A stretch of DNA of 64,000 nt, taken from positions 3,363,001-3,427,000 of the forward strand of contig JAPVLO010000074.1 in NCBI GenBank assembly GCA_027257055.1. The letters are read 5' to 3'. The translations under genes were made by a program, and so were the position numbers. A model generated the notes under the pieces. It was not told the DNA's origin and did no database searches. It saw only the letters and a program-made list of their open reading frames with translations. Below, in pieces: positions 12,120 through 24,420 of this stretch; the stretch's first letter is position 1, and each line of letters starts with the position of its first letter. This stretch comes from Cephalopachus bancanus (Eukaryota; Chordata; Mammalia; Primates; Tarsiidae).

Positions 12120-12330
12120 TGTGGTATGATAGGAAAGAACATGATTTTAGGAGTCAAGATAAAATCCTCAGCTTGCCACTTAGTAGTGATATAGCTTTGT
12201 GTAATTCACTTAATTTCTGTTAGTAAATGAGAACAAAATTTAATTTACAAGATTTATGATAAAAATAATAATACATAAAAATCACCTAGCATAATGCTTT
12301 TCAAAATCTAGTTTCTAAGTAAATAGCACC
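12120..12330 (+). mobile_element. MIR SINE relic
   Basis: The sequence has 'cagcttgccacttagtag', then 'tgtgtaattcacttaatttctg' and a later 'cacctagcataatgc', in the order of MIR core and 3' region. It is diverged and lacks clear ends. Confidence 0.6.
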
Positions 12331-12681
12331 TGTTGAATCACTTGCATTGTCTTTTCTATCACATTTATTATTTTTCAATTCTCTTGATCTCAACTTAATA
12401 AATTATAGTTAAATATGATCAATGTAGTAAAAATGAATATTAGTTTTCTCTATTTTTTTCTCTAAATTTTATTGTTAAAAATTTTTAAAGTACGGAAATG
12501 TTAAGGAATAGCAAAATGAATACCATCTACCCTCCACTTGGACTTAACTACTGTTAATACTCTGACAAATTAGTTTTCTCTCCCTCTCTTTTTCTTCTAC
12601 TGGACAAATATGAATCATTTTATTTACCAAAGAAAGATGACAACTCATTTTGAAGTATTAAATGATAAAAGTCCATGTGCT

Positions 12682-12729
12682 CATAGTGATACACTCATGT
12701 AGACACATAGTGATACACTCATGTAGACA
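12682..12729 (+). repeat. 24-bp perfect tandem duplication
   Basis: The unit beginning 'catagtgatacactcatg' occurs twice without mismatch (12,682-12,705 and 12,706-12,729). Two copies only, so this is a recent local duplication, not a satellite. Confidence 0.95.
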
Positions 12730-13364
12730 CATTTATTTTTTCTACAGAACAATGATGCCAGGTAATAAATAGAGAAGAAATGACAGAATTACAAGTTCAA
12801 CTTGCAGCAAATGAAATGATTATTTGGGAAAGAATCCCAATTGGTTCCAGAACTACTAACTGAAATGGGTATGCTAATATTCTCAAGATTCACATGTTGC
12901 CTACTAACCGCAAAGGAAGAAGCATTATCCCTTTACAGAGAGCTGCCAACCACCACTTTCACCAAGGACTTAACCTTGGCAACATGAATAGTGGGATAAC
13001 TTGACATTATATATCTGCTGCTATTAAGAAATAGGAAATACATGATATTACCTCTGAAAGGCTCTTGTCATTTAACCTTCTAATCAGCTGTCTAGTTCTC
13101 AGTTTAGCTTTCAAAAGAAAAGACAGAGAAATATGCTTAAGAAAAGACAAGAAAAACAAATAAGACAAATTTAGAATGTTTACAATCTACTGACAACTAA
13201 TTTAACCTCTTTGAAAAAAATGTCATGAAGGGGAAATGAATGCCAAAGTGTTAGAGACAAGCAAGAGTGTTTTTCTATATGAAGGTTACAAAGGCAATTG
13301 AAAGCATGATGCGAATTTGCAAGTAGTAATGTCTTTGGTTTTTATACTGATTCACTATATAGCA
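12730..13364. other. AT-rich non-coding stretch
   Basis: No gene, known repeat or structured site recognised. Confidence 0.4.
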
Positions 13365-13556
13365 CCTTAAATATACAGAAGGTGACAAAAATGTAACAAA
13401 AGAGGAATACAAGTCATGTTTGACTTCTGCAATTACAAGAGATGCTCAAAGTGGTTGCTATCAACATCCAGCCACTTCTGATTATGGTGAACTAGAAGTA
13501 ATACATAGATACCATCTCTTAAAATGTGTATACGTTTTTTGGCAGGCCCATGTAGT
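13365..13556 (+). mobile_element. Possible old DNA-transposon remnant
   Basis: The segment starts 'tatacagaaggtgacaaaaa' and ends 'tatacgttttttggcaggcc', with 'gttgctatcaacatccagcc' between. The style resembles short Tc1/mariner-related repeats of mammals. I cannot name a family and the terminal repeats are not convincing. Confidence 0.3.
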
Positions 13557-16139
13557 CAATTAAAGTTCTTTAATCAATGGAAACAAATCATTTAATCATT
13601 CTAACTTAAATTCAGAAATCCTAGAATTATTCCGTGATATCATTCACAAAATAAAAACAAATGTATCAAAAATATTTATATCTATAGACTTTAAGTCTAT
13701 CATAGTAGGTTCACTGGTAGAAAACCAGTCAAGTGGCCTATTATAAAATTCAGATTGGATTCTGGTTCAAAACCAAAATTATACATACTATTTATTTACA
13801 CATTTTGATTAAATTTTATGTTTAAATGTTAGATAATCTGAGAAAATATTTTTAATTTTCTTAGCTGTGCTAATTGTGGTTACCGAGAAAAATGCCTTGT
13901 TTTTCTTAGGCAACACATCTGAAATATTTAGTAATGAAATATTTTCTGATTATGGTGTAATTAAAAAGGTAGTTTTATTTCTAGGTGTCTGAGCCCATAA
14001 GGTTACAGGTTATTTCTCACCTAGAAATAAAAACTACATTCAGCAACCCCTATGTCAAAGGAAAAATATAAACCAGAATATCTAAATCATTTATTGGTTG
14101 GATAAAGTTTATTCTCCAGATGATCTCAGGAAACATAGGAGAAAAATATTCTCTAAAATTTGCATGCTAGCATAGTTTTAAGATATCTCTGATTCTTGAG
14201 AAGTATCCTAAATGTTTATTAAAATTTTGCTTTTAGCATGTTTTTCTTTATGCTCTTCCAAAATACTATACCACTGTGTTTGTTGTTGCTGTAATGTAAT
14301 ATAATCTCAAATTCTTATTTTTTTCTCTTTTCAAATAATAGTCTTTTTCCTAGAGGTCCTGTGTAATTTTTGAAACTTAAAGTCTAAGAATTTCACTAGA
14401 GATTCACTATATATCTTTTCTGGTAATGCAGTGAGTCCTTTCAAACTTTAGATTTTGGTGTTCTCCTATTTCTGGAAAAAGTTCTTAAATACCATTTTAA
14501 CTATAATTTCTGAGTCTTTGTTTTGCTTTTCTTTTACAGAGATTTTATCGTATTTTACAACTTTCTTCTTTCTGTGCTGCCATTATTATACTGTTCTACA
14601 TTCAGTTTATCTATTTCAACTTTTTTGTTTTATTTTATATATATTTACTTTTTATATATATTTTTAATTTTTTCATTTGGAAATCTTGTAATTTAGTTTT
14701 CATTGCAGCTATGGCTTGTGTTTCTTAATTTAATTACTGCATTTCCTATTTTATTACGTCCTTTTTTTTCTATTCTGAATATCTGCATTTCTAATGAATG
14801 TGCATTTCATCATTTTAGTTTAATTAATATTTGACTGTTATGTTATCTTTTTCTTTTCTTTTGTGGCCAGTTCTTCTTTTTGGAATCTTACCATTTGTTG
14901 CAAAGTTTGGATGCTAGACAAACTTTTGTTTCTTGGGAGAATTTGTTATGTGTTTTGTTTAGAAATTTTCTGTATTGATAAGAGCATGGGATCCTATATG
15001 GAAACAAGCTAGAGAACAAATAGTTTGCTTACTTGGATTTTATTTTGAATGCCTTGTGTTACTATGATGAAGTAAAATCACTTTAACTCTTAGAGGCTTG
15101 TCGGTCTGCTTCTAAGACTTAGATACTATCTTCTTTCCTTAAGACGATAATAGTCAGAAATTTCTTTTATTTTTATTTTCCCCTCAAAGAATACCTTCTC
15201 TTTCCAAGGTATCTTTCTCAAGAAATGATCCTCAATATTTTTGTAGCCATTTAATTGTTCTAGCATTGTCCTGATTTCTGTTGCATCCTCTAATTAAGAG
15301 GGTAAACCTTAACTGGAGCTATCTATACTGCTGTTTCCCTTACTCTCTTTCCATCTGCAAAAATCTGTATTGAATATCTACTTTTGACTAGTCTTAAAAT
15401 ATATTGATTACTTTTCTCAGGTATTTTTTTTTCCACATTGAACCCTGTAGAGTAAAGCTAAATTGTAAAATGTCTGTATATGGTCAATGAGTTATTTTAC
15501 TTGTTCTTATTGGGCTGCATTTTTTCTCAAAAGAGAGGTATAAATATTAATGTGCATCCTATTTTATAGAACTCCACAATCATTTTAATTGAGTAAAGAT
15601 AGGTTTCAAGTTATAATTATGTTAAGCAGTGTATTAAATCAGTTATTGATTGCAAATTTTCTAAAAGTTATCTTAAGATTCATTGAATTATTCAAACAAG
15701 AAACATGGGAAAATTGCATAAAAAAGGATAAAGAAATTTTATGTTGCTTTCTCTTTTGTGACAATTTAAAGCTGTTTAATAAATTCATCCAGGTGAAATC
15801 AGTCAATACAATATTTCAAATGGGTATTTGTTATTAATAAGTATTCTAAGCCCTTTTTTTCATTTGCTCTTGACAAAGTTTTCACTAAAATATTTTTCTT
15901 TGTTAATTGACATTTCAAAAATTATGTATCTAAATATCCTAAAATTCCGTTTCATAATCTTACAAATGACAGGCATTCTGTGACCTTTTTTTTTCTTTTG
16001 CAAAAAAGAACCATTTCCTTTACAAAAATAACCTGTTTAAGAGTTTATTGAAAGGTTATACATGTCTGTCGAACATATAAAAGAGTGTTTCACCTGAAAT
16101 CTTCCCATGAGGGTTATACGACTAATAATAGAAATAATG
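13557..16139. other. AT-rich non-coding stretch
   Basis: Strongly AT-rich, with T-rich tracts on the plus strand at about 14,450-14,900 that may be a very old L1 piece in reverse orientation; I could not confirm this. No gene recognised. Confidence 0.4.
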
Positions 16140-16260
16140 TGCTTTTTATATAACACTTGAATGTCGACTCTGTCTTTTGATCCTCTCAGGTAAGTAGGAT
16201 AAGCACTGGTCCTTGCATTTTACAAAAGAGGTAGCTGACTCCCAGGACAAATAATATAAC
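16140..16260 (+). mobile_element. MIR-class SINE relic
   Basis: The order 'tttgatcctctcaggtaagtaggataagcac...cattttacaaaagaggtagctgac' follows the MIR3' pattern 'aatcctcacaacaaccct...attttacagatgaggaaactga'. Heavily diverged. Confidence 0.55.
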
Positions 16261-18076
16261 AAGTAATTGACAGAGGTTGTTCTGTGATTTTTATTGGTTC
16301 TGCTTTTTGATTGATATTATTTTTAAGAGAAAGCACATTTTTAAACATCTGTTATTATTTTGAAAAAGAATCTGATATTTTTTAATATAAGAAAATGTGG
16401 TTCTCTATTTTAGTGATTCTGGATCTAGGACTATTTATTTTTTCACCATACTGATTTGTCAGTTATCTTTGATTCCTCTGGACTAATATCATTATTGTTT
16501 TAGCAACAGCGACATCAAAATAAGACACTAAAGGCTAAACTTAAATCTTGTAAATAGATCTTCCTGATGATAAAAGTCAATATTATTGCCTCTAAAACTT
16601 AATATCCATAATGCCCATTTAAAACCTCAATAAAATTTGAACTTCACAAGATAGGTAAATAAACAATAGAATTGCTTTAGAGGGACAGTGCTTCTTATTT
16701 ATTTATTTTGTTTTTATCTGGATTTAATTTATATTCCTGTTCTCTTTGACTAGCATACTAGCTCATTAAATGTTATGTTATGTTGCACTCACTACTCAAG
16801 GGTGAGTAGTGTTTTTAGACTGCATAAACAGATAAAGTCACTACAAATGCTCAATCCTAAATATTAAATCATGATTCATTGTCATTTTATTCTTTATACC
16901 CTTTACAACTTTTATTTATATTTTTGTGTTTAAATTTCAGAGTCCAAAATTTGTATATAGTAACAGTCTGATTACTTTTTCTATTGAGAATTTTTATTTA
17001 TTTTATTGTACTTATTTTATATTTTATTTTGAGAAAGCAGGATTTATTAAGAGAGCAGGAAAGCTCTCACAGTGGGAGGGGAACTGAGGGGGTTGCCCTC
17101 TAATGAGAATCTTTATAATATAGCATATTTTTAACCCAGAACATACAAAAAGTATAGCAAAGATATATAAATGTATTTTTATCTGATCGTATTGAAGGAT
17201 ATTTCCAACAAGAATTTTGTTACAAACTGTTAAGGTATAAAAATGTTACACTGTAAGATATAGAATCAAAACAAAAAATTTCCCTGTTTATTAACTAAGC
17301 AAACACTTACTTTTTTGGTTAGCCAAGTGCTGGGGAAAGAAGGTGATCATTACAGTACTTGAACCACATTCTGTGCTAGTTTCTGAGAACACCAAAATGA
17401 AAAAAATATGCTATTTTTGTCCTCTAGAATAAATTAAAAATTAACAGCAATTAAATTAGCTAGTGTATAATTGGTTCTGCTTTCCAAAAGTGGGGCTAAA
17501 AATGAATAAGTGAAACAATATATTTCTAGAGGGTAGATATTTAGTTCAAATATACTTCATACAAATCTAAGCAAAAGAGTCATATTAAAGAAATGTCTAA
17601 TTCATGTCTCTTAATTCACTTTGAGTCTAGGAAATGAGACTAAACCAAGAGGTTGAGTCCAGTTGTCGTGGTGGTATTTGGGCTTAGTGGTAGTTCTGGA
17701 AAGTAATAGGCTTCAAGAAAGAAAAAAAGGTTGGAGATCATGATGGTCTTCATTCATGAAATGATTAAAAGAAGTCAAACTTGAAACAATTTTTGTGGGA
17801 GATAAAGAACCTTTACTAGGTTCTAAATCTAAAAATACAACTAGAAAATTATAGGCCACTAAATCACAAGTCATTCACAAATTCAAACTTGAGGATTTTG
17901 GGTGGAAGCAAAAGAGTTCGTGGGACAGGTAACAGTCAATTTTTATGTTCTTATCAATAAAAGTCAACCAGAGTTTCAGAGTCAGTAGACCAGACAAATG
18001 TATTATTAAATGCCTGCCTTTTTTTTTCTTTACACACCTAAGACATATTTATACCTTTAAAAATAGATTCCTCAAC
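16261..18076. other. Non-coding stretch with a GC-richer insert
   Basis: Mostly AT-rich unique DNA. About 17,025-17,100 is a compositionally distinct block ('aggaaagctctcacagtggg' and following) that may be the edge of an LTR or other insert; I do not recognise it. No coding sequence. Confidence 0.4.
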
Positions 18077-18362
18077 TGCCAATCTGTTTCTTATAGTATT
18101 GTGGTAATCGTTCAAGGTACACTTATGCGTTAGAAATAAAAATATATCGAACGAAGGATCAAGTTAACTATCATCGTGGTGTAACTATCCAAAGATATCC
18201 TGGGATATGCAAAAATAAATGGCTTCCTATTTACTAAAAAAATTAATTAATTTAAAAAGTAAAAACAGATTAATAACATTCCTAAAAGGTCTTTCCTGTA
18301 CGATGATCACTTATCTACTTAATCCTGAATTGTATTCCACATCTTTCAAATTAAAAAAAAAA
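18077..18362. mobile_element. Possible short rearranged L1 3'UTR
   Basis: 18,078-18,127 matches the L1 3'UTR in minus orientation (counterpart of 22,520-22,575 and 37,980-38,035). About 18,280-18,362 matches the very 3' end in plus orientation ('cctgaattgtattccacat' then a poly(A)). The middle is not recognisable. It may be a very short inverted L1 or two pieces. Confidence 0.45.
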
Positions 18363-18754
18363 AAGAGTAGGTGTTGTTTCAGGAGAGAAGATCTAGGTGA
18401 CTAGGGGTAACAGAAAAATTTTTCCTTGTGGATTTAGGAAACAATATTTGGATTTCCTATTTCATCTTTGCACCACATGCATACTTTTATTTTTAAAAGT
18501 GTGTTAGTCAAAATATATACTTTATGGAAATACTCTTCCACATGTTTTATATAATCAGACATGAGAAATGTACACATAGTTTTATGTGCCAGCTGGTATG
18601 TATTCTGCATTCTTGACAATTACCACTTTCCATTGATATTTAATACTACTTTGGAAACAAGTTTTAGTTCATTTGTTTCATTTTGCTTTTTTTTTTTAAT
18701 TGGCTGGACAGTCAACTATAGGATAAGAATAACATATTACAATCCCATCAGAAA

Positions 18755-18920
18755 CCCGCCTGGGCAGCGAGACCTCATCTCTAGTTCCAGCTACGTGGAA
18801 GGCTGAGGCGGAAGGATCGCCAGAGCCCAGCAGGCCGAGGCTGCGGTGGCCTGGAGCAGCCACTGCACTCCGGTCTGAGCGACAGAGTGAGACTCCAACT
18901 CAAAAAAAAAAAAAAAAAAA
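18755..18920 (+). mobile_element. Young Alu, 5'-truncated with an internal deletion
   Basis: It starts inside the left arm ('cccgcctgggcagcgagacc'), jumps from 'cctcatctcta' to the right arm ('gttccagctac'), and ends GAGACTCCAACTC plus an A19 tail. The middle A-rich linker and left-arm end are missing. Short flanking 'agaaacc' repeats may be a TSD. Confidence 0.9.
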
Positions 18921-19812
18921 GAAACCATAATAGTGGTGGGTCAGTCACAAGATCTCTCTAATGTTAGCTTCATTAAATAGAGGTTTAAATTTAAAGAAGC
19001 ACACAGACTGAGGATGCCATGGTTCTGTGGCTCCCTGACAGCAGAGCTTTAATCTGTGACTCTCTTGACTTTTTATTTTTCTGGTGTGACCAACTGCTCA
19101 GATTTTGATCATCATCCTTATGTATTCCTGATAGTGCAAAGTACATTCTGTAAGAAAGGCTATAAAAGAAATATTTAGTTTTTAACCACCTCTACAGAAT
19201 GAGCAAAAAAGAGAGTAAGTGGTTAAGATTGTGTGTAGTTTGAGCTTGCAGTGTACATGACAGCTGGTGGGTACAATTGCTAGCACTAAAAATTTTCAAA
19301 AAGGAAAAGAAAATGTTACAGAACTGTTCTTAATTCTGAATGAGAAGTTTTACATAAATAAAGGTCTAGTTTGTGAGAGGGAAAAACATCTAGATATTGA
19401 CAATTCTTTAAGATAAAATTTAAAAATTAAAATCTATAACGTATGCTTTGGTTAGCCATGAAGATTCCAAAATTTGCCTACAAAGTGTTTAATATCATCA
19501 CCTTGTTATCATGACTTAGGTGAATTATTATTGAAATACAATAATACATTTTGCAGTCGTCATTTTTCATTTTTGGTGCTAGCATATAATTAATTAATTG
19601 GATTTATTTATTATTTTATAATTAAAATAGCATAAGTTATACACAATAAGGAAAGGGTATATAGATTTAGTAAAACTATATTGCCTTTATAATAATGAGA
19701 TATAATTAGAGATATATAAATTTATGAAAATAATTAGAGACTATTTTTTTAAAGTATTTTTTATCTTGGACATGAGTGTGACTATTTTACATTTAATAAT
19801 TAAATAAAAATA
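18921..19812. other. AT-rich non-coding stretch
   Basis: No gene or clear repeat recognised. Sequence is single-copy in appearance, becoming extremely AT-rich after 19,560. Confidence 0.4.
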
Positions 19813-19827
19813 TTGTGTGTGTTTTTA

Positions 19828-20087
19828 TTTATTTATTTTCTAAATTGTTTTCATTTATTTATTTTTATTTTTATTTTTTTTTGAGTTGGAGTTTCACAAT
19901 CCTTCCGCCTCAGCCTTCCATGTAGCCGGAATTACAGGAATGTGCTAACACATCCGGCTGATTTTTTGATTTATTGTAGAGATGAGGTCTTGCTGCCCAG
20001 GCGGGTCTCGAACCCACGGGCTCAGGCAATCCACTCACCTCAGCCTCCCAAAGGTGCGGGATTACAGGCTGAGCCCCCGAGCCCGAC
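19828..20087 (-). mobile_element. Young Alu, minus strand, right arm partly deleted
   Basis: A 15-bp TSD 'ttgtgtgtgttttta' flanks it at 19,813-19,827 and 20,088-20,102. On the minus strand the left arm is complete, with the B-box 'ggttcgagaccc' (here 'gggttcgagacccgc') at 20,004-20,018. The right arm lacks about 90 bp between 'aaggatt' and 'gtgaaactccaactc'. The A-tail has grown into an (AAAT)n-like tract at 19,828-19,880. Confidence 0.93.
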
Positions 20088-20353
20088 TTGTGTGTGTTTT
20101 TAAAATTATACCTAAATTTAAGTTTACAAAGGTTTACTACTATACTCTTATTTTTTCCTTCTTTTATTATTTTTTGTTTTATTTATTTTAGATCAACCTT
20201 TTTGAAAAATAATTTGTTTTGTTATAAATATACATTGTGTAATGATTACTGCAGTCACACTAATTAGAGTATCACTATACATAGCTATGTTTTATTTTAT
20301 TTTTGAGGTGAGAACACTCAAGATTCATTTTTTTAGCAAATATCAAGACACAA

Positions 20354-20604
20354 GCCAGGCTCGGTGGCTCAGCCTGTAAGCCGCGCCTTTGGGAGGTTGA
20401 GGTGAGTGGATTGCCTGAGCCCGTGGGTTCGAAACCCGCCTGGGCAGCGAGACCTCATCTCTACAATAAAAAAAAAAAAAAAAAAAAAAACAGCCGTGTG
20501 TAGTAGCACATGCCTGTAATTCTGGCTACTTGGAAGGCTGAGGAAGTGGCCACTGCACTCCAGTCTGGGTGACAGAGTGAGACTCCAACTCAAAAAAAAA
20601 AAAA
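20354..20604 (+). mobile_element. Young Alu, right arm partly deleted
   Basis: The left arm is complete (5' 'gccaggctcggtggctcag', B-box 'gggttcgaaaccc'). After a long A-run at 20,467-20,490 the right arm jumps from 'ggaaggctgagg' to 'aagtggccactgcactcc'. It ends GAGACTCCAACTC with A12. It lies about 265 bp from, and inverted to, the Alu at 19,828-20,087. Confidence 0.92.
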
Positions 20605-20689
20605 GAATGCAATGCTTTGTTAACAGCTATAGTCACCACGCCATATTTTAGATGTCTAGAATTTTTAGTCCACAAAACTGAAATTTTGT

Positions 20690-21215
20690 ACCCTTTAGCC
20701 AACTTTTATTCCCTTTTATTCACCACTTGTAATCACCTTTCTTCTTTCTGCTTCTATGAATCTGACTGTTAGATTCCACATAAAAGTTCGATCATGTATT
20801 TTTCTGTTTGTGGCTTATTTTATGTCCTTTTAACATGCCTTTTAAATTAATCCATATTGCTGCAAATACCTGAATTTTCTCTTATTTTAAGGCTCAATAA
20901 TATTAAATTGTATTCATATATACAACATTTTTATTATCCATTCATTTATTGTTGAACATATGCATTGTTTCCATATCTTGGCTATCCTGATAATGTTGCA
21001 ATGAATATAGCAGTGCAAGCATCTCTTCTAAATATTGATTTAATTTATTTTTTATATGTATCTAGAGAGATTGCCAAATCATATGGTAGATAAACTTTTA
21101 ATTTTTTGAGAAATCTCCATACTGTTTGCATGATGACTGGACTAATTTGCAGTCCTATCCACAATGTACAAGGGTTCCCTTTTTTCCACATAGGACTTCC
21201 ATGATGCATACACTG
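20690..21215 (-). mobile_element. Old L1 3' region, minus strand
   Basis: The reverse complement follows the order of an L1 ORF2 C-terminus and 3'UTR: 'tattgctgcaaatac', 'atatcttggctatcctgat', 'ttgccaaatcatatgg' and 'ccacaatgtacaagggttcc' are counterparts of sites in the younger L1s (for example 22,740-22,960). Divergence is much higher, so this is an older subfamily. Confidence 0.8.
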
Positions 21216-21449
21216 GTTTGCTGGAAAGTCTTTAATAAATTATGTATATATTCTCTATCTTTTCTCATTATTTTTTATCCTATATCAGAATAATTTTAAG
21301 TATTCTGTTTTTAAATTTACTTATTCTTTCTTCTGCTTGTCTATATCTGTCTTTTATTGAAGCATTCTATGTATGCTTTATTTTAGTTATTTATTCTTCC
21401 ATGCCAGATATTATTTTGTTCTTTTTTAATTATTTCTATCTCTCTGATT

Positions 21450-21665
21450 AACAAAAGACTACAAGAAACACAGAAAAGAAGAAAAACCTAAATCCACAGA
21501 AGAAACGTGTTAACTTCCTAGTAACTGACTGCAAGTTAATGGAATTCTATGATGGCCAGATGAAGAATTCAAAATAATTGTTTAAAAGAAGTTCAGCAAG
21601 TTACAAGAGAACACAGGCAACTCAACAAAATTAGGAAAACAATACATGAACAAAATGAGTTCAGT
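21450..21665 (+). mobile_element. Old L1 5'/ORF1-region fragment
   Basis: 'agttcagcaagttacaagag' followed by 'aactcaacaaaattaggaaa' and 'aatacatgaacaaaatgag' is typical of the ORF1 coiled-coil region or upstream of it in ancient L1M elements. The preceding 21,240-21,440 may be a related fragment in the other orientation. Confidence 0.55.
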
Positions 21666-22035
21666 GCAGCTCTAGCTCTGGGCTGCTCCAGCTGCTGGCT
21701 CCCACATCAGTGAAGATCAAATGTGCCCTCTGTGACAGTAGCTTTGACGGCTGGGATCCATTCTGACAAAAGCTACTGAGGTTCCCTACTCTCCCTCTCT
21801 CCCCCATAGGGAAAACTTTTGACTGTGGGGTTTCCAAATTATGCTATGCCAGCCTGAGGGTTGGAATGACGCAGACAGAAATACTTTCTTTTCCTTCCTA
21901 TGCAGCCATTCCTAGTCTCTGTACTTTTATGCTTCCTTGTAGCTCTCTAACTGCACCCAAAAATAATCTAGTATTATCTAAAAAGATCATTGTACTGCGC
22001 TTGAGAATTCTGGGCTATTTGGACATTCAAAACAT
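21666..22035. other. Unclassified GC-richer segment
   Basis: The block 'gctctgggctgctccagctg' to about 21,960 is clearly richer in GC than its neighbours and sits between two old L1 pieces. It may be more L1 5' sequence or an LTR. I do not recognise it, and the 69-residue open frame here has no known motif. Confidence 0.35.
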
Positions 22036-22330
22036 CAACCATATAATTCATTGTATTAACAGAGTAAAAAAATAATGTAAGATTTATAAAGAAAGGTAAA
22101 AGGGTGAATTTAGAAGATTCAGTATACGTATATTCAGGAAAAAACAAAAACAAAGAAAAACTCCAAGGAAACCAGTAATAAAAGGGAATTCCCTTAATGT
22201 GATAGTTAGAAAACTTAAAGTTTAAAGCATTCTTAATGAAAGATAAATGACTTCTTTCTAAGATCAGAACCCAAGCAAGGATGTTCATTTTTGTCATTAC
22301 TGTTCAAAATCACACTGAAATTCTAGCTAT
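22036..22330 (+). mobile_element. Old L1 ORF2 fragment
   Basis: 'accatataattcattgtatt' then, further on, 'aagcaaggatgttcattttt', 'gttcaaaatcacactgaaat' and 'tctagctat' parallel the RT region of L1 ('cgcaaggatgcccactctc', 'ttcaacatagt', 'gaagttctagct'). Strongly diverged and lacking a 3' end. Confidence 0.65.
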
Positions 22331-22359
22331 TAAAATAAGATAATTAAAAAAAAAACTTC

Positions 22360-23813
22360 TGGCACTTTTTAAAAAATTTTTAATTTTGAAGATGTAGGGT
22401 ACAATTCAGAGTAAGGTACACAAATGTTCATTATGCAGGTACCTTAGTTGATGAGGTGTGCCCCCGCTCTCCTGGCAGTTTCTCACTAATGCCAACCCCC
22501 CCCCACCTGACAGTTTCCAACTACAGCCAATGCCTTTCTTATGGTATTATGATAATTGTTGAAGGTCCGCTTATGAGTGAAAACATGCAGTATTTTGTTT
22601 CTGTGATAGAACACTCAGTATTATAGATTCTAAGTCCATCCAAGTTGCTACAAAGTTCATAATTTTGTCCTTCATGGATGCATAATATTCCATTGTGTAT
22701 ATGTACCATATTTTTTATCCAGTCTTTTTTCAATGGGCAGCACAGTTGGTTCCATGTTTTGGCTATTTGGTAAATAATGCAGCAATAGACATGAGATTAC
22801 AGGTATCTTTTTCATAGTGTGATTTGAGTACCTCTGGGTGTATTCCCAGTGCAGGATTTTGGGGTCATATGGAAGGTCGATTTTTAGGTCTTTTAGGAAT
22901 CGCTAAACTGTTTTCCACAGAAGTTGTGGAAAAATGTAGAAGAGTTCCCTTTCCCCCCACTTCCTCTTCAGCATCTGTTGTTTTTAGAGTTATTTATGAT
23001 AGTCATCCTGACTGGAGTTAGATGGCATCTCAATTGGTTTTAATTTGCATTACCTTAATGATTAGTAAAGCTGAGCATTTTTTCATGTATCTGTTGCCTG
23101 CTCATATATCTTCTTTTGAGAAGTATCTATTCATATCTTTTGTCCACTTTGTAATGGGGCTGTTTGCTTTTTTCTTTTCATCACATTTGAGTTTCTTGTA
23201 GATCTTAGATGTTAGGCCTTTGTCAGATATCGCAGTTGGCAATATCACACTCCCAGACTTTAAACTTTATTACAAACCTACAATAATAAAACAGCCTGGT
23301 ATTGGTACAAGAATAGGCATATAGACCAATGGAACAGGGTAGAGACTCTGAAAGCAAAACATCAATATCTCAACCAACTGAACTTCGACAAAGCCTCCAC
23401 CAACAACCATGGGGGTGGAGGAGAAGCTATTCAGGAAATCATGCTGGGAAAACTGGTTGACCACATGAAGAAGATGAAAACAAAACTCCTACCTATCACC
23501 TTAAATAAAAATCAACTCTAAATGGATCAAAGACCTAAATGTAAAATCTCAAATTATAAGAGCCTTAGAAAAGGCAAGAGACACCTTGATGGAAATTGGA
23601 ACTGGCAATTGATTCTGATCAAAACCCCAAGTGCCTATGCATAAGAGATAAGATAGACAAGTGGGACCTCATCAAACTGACAAGTTTCTGCAAAGCCAAA
23701 GAAACCATCAAGAGAAAGGGGAGATAGCCCACAGATTGGGGAAAAAAATATTTGCCAACTGTATGACCAACAAAGGCCTACATCTAGGAGACAGCCCACA
23801 GTTTGGCACTTTC
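22360..23813 (-). mobile_element. L1 3' end with 5' inversion (twin-primed), TSD-flanked
   Basis: 22,370-23,240 is the L1 3' end in minus orientation. At about 23,240 the orientation flips and 23,241-23,790 is upstream ORF2 sequence in plus orientation. The two arms overlap by about 27 bp of L1 sequence ('ctgacaaaggcctaacatct' region). 'tggcactttt/c' at 22,360-22,369 and 23,804-23,813 is the TSD. This layout is the hallmark of twin priming during target-primed reverse transcription. About 14 bp before the right TSD ('aggagacagcccacag') repeats nearby L1 sequence at 23,717-23,733, a small templated filler. Not coding. Confidence 0.9.
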
Positions 23814-24039
23814 TTATAAAGACATTTGCCATAAAACTCAAGATCCCCACTTCTTGTTTAGCCAAGCAAATTGAGTACAGTACTTGCTCTAAAACAAAGC
23901 CAGTATACCAATGTCTGCAATATCCTTTTATGAAATGGGCTCAAACTAGAAAAATATCAAATTTCTAATTAAATAACACTTGTTGAATTATTTGCATTTT
24001 TATTTTCCTTTTTTTCCACTGCATAATAGATATATAACC
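23814..24039. other. Non-coding gap
   Basis: Single-copy AT-rich sequence. The segment at 23,955-24,005 loosely resembles 12,300-12,360, probably because both derive from the 3' end of the same old SINE/LINE class. Confidence 0.35.
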
Positions 24040-24420
24040 TGTGCTAAGTACATACATGGAATACTACTCACTGACAAAAAGGAACACTTAATATGCTGAA
24101 TAAAGTTATTGAATATAAAAAATTATGCTACCTGAAATAAGGAAAAAGTAAAGAATATATACTGTATAGTTCCATTTTTAAAACTTTCTGGAAAAAACAA
24201 TAAGATTGAAAACTGTAAAAGGTCAGTGGATACTAGAGGTTAAGAGTGGAGGATGTGCTTGAATAAAAAAGGAAGTACATCGTTATTAGGAGGGAGGATG
24301 TTGAAACTTGATTTTGATGGTGGTTGCATGACTTTGTTTTTCAAAACCCATGCTAAATTTTTCCTGCATATAAATTTAAATGTATATTTTGATTATTAAT
24401 AAGCATCTATAAATGAGTAA
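24040..24420 (+). mobile_element. Old L1 (L1M-type) 3' region fragment
   Basis: 'atggaatactactcactgac' then 'gctacctgaaataagg', 'actgtatagttccattttta' and 'ggtcagtggatactagaggt' keep the order of the ORF2 end and 3'UTR of ancient L1M elements. High divergence and no clear A-tail. Confidence 0.7.

Noticed and set aside
20004..20018. tRNA-like B-box, possible tRNA gene
   Set aside because: It is the internal polymerase III promoter box of an Alu left arm. No cloverleaf could be drawn.
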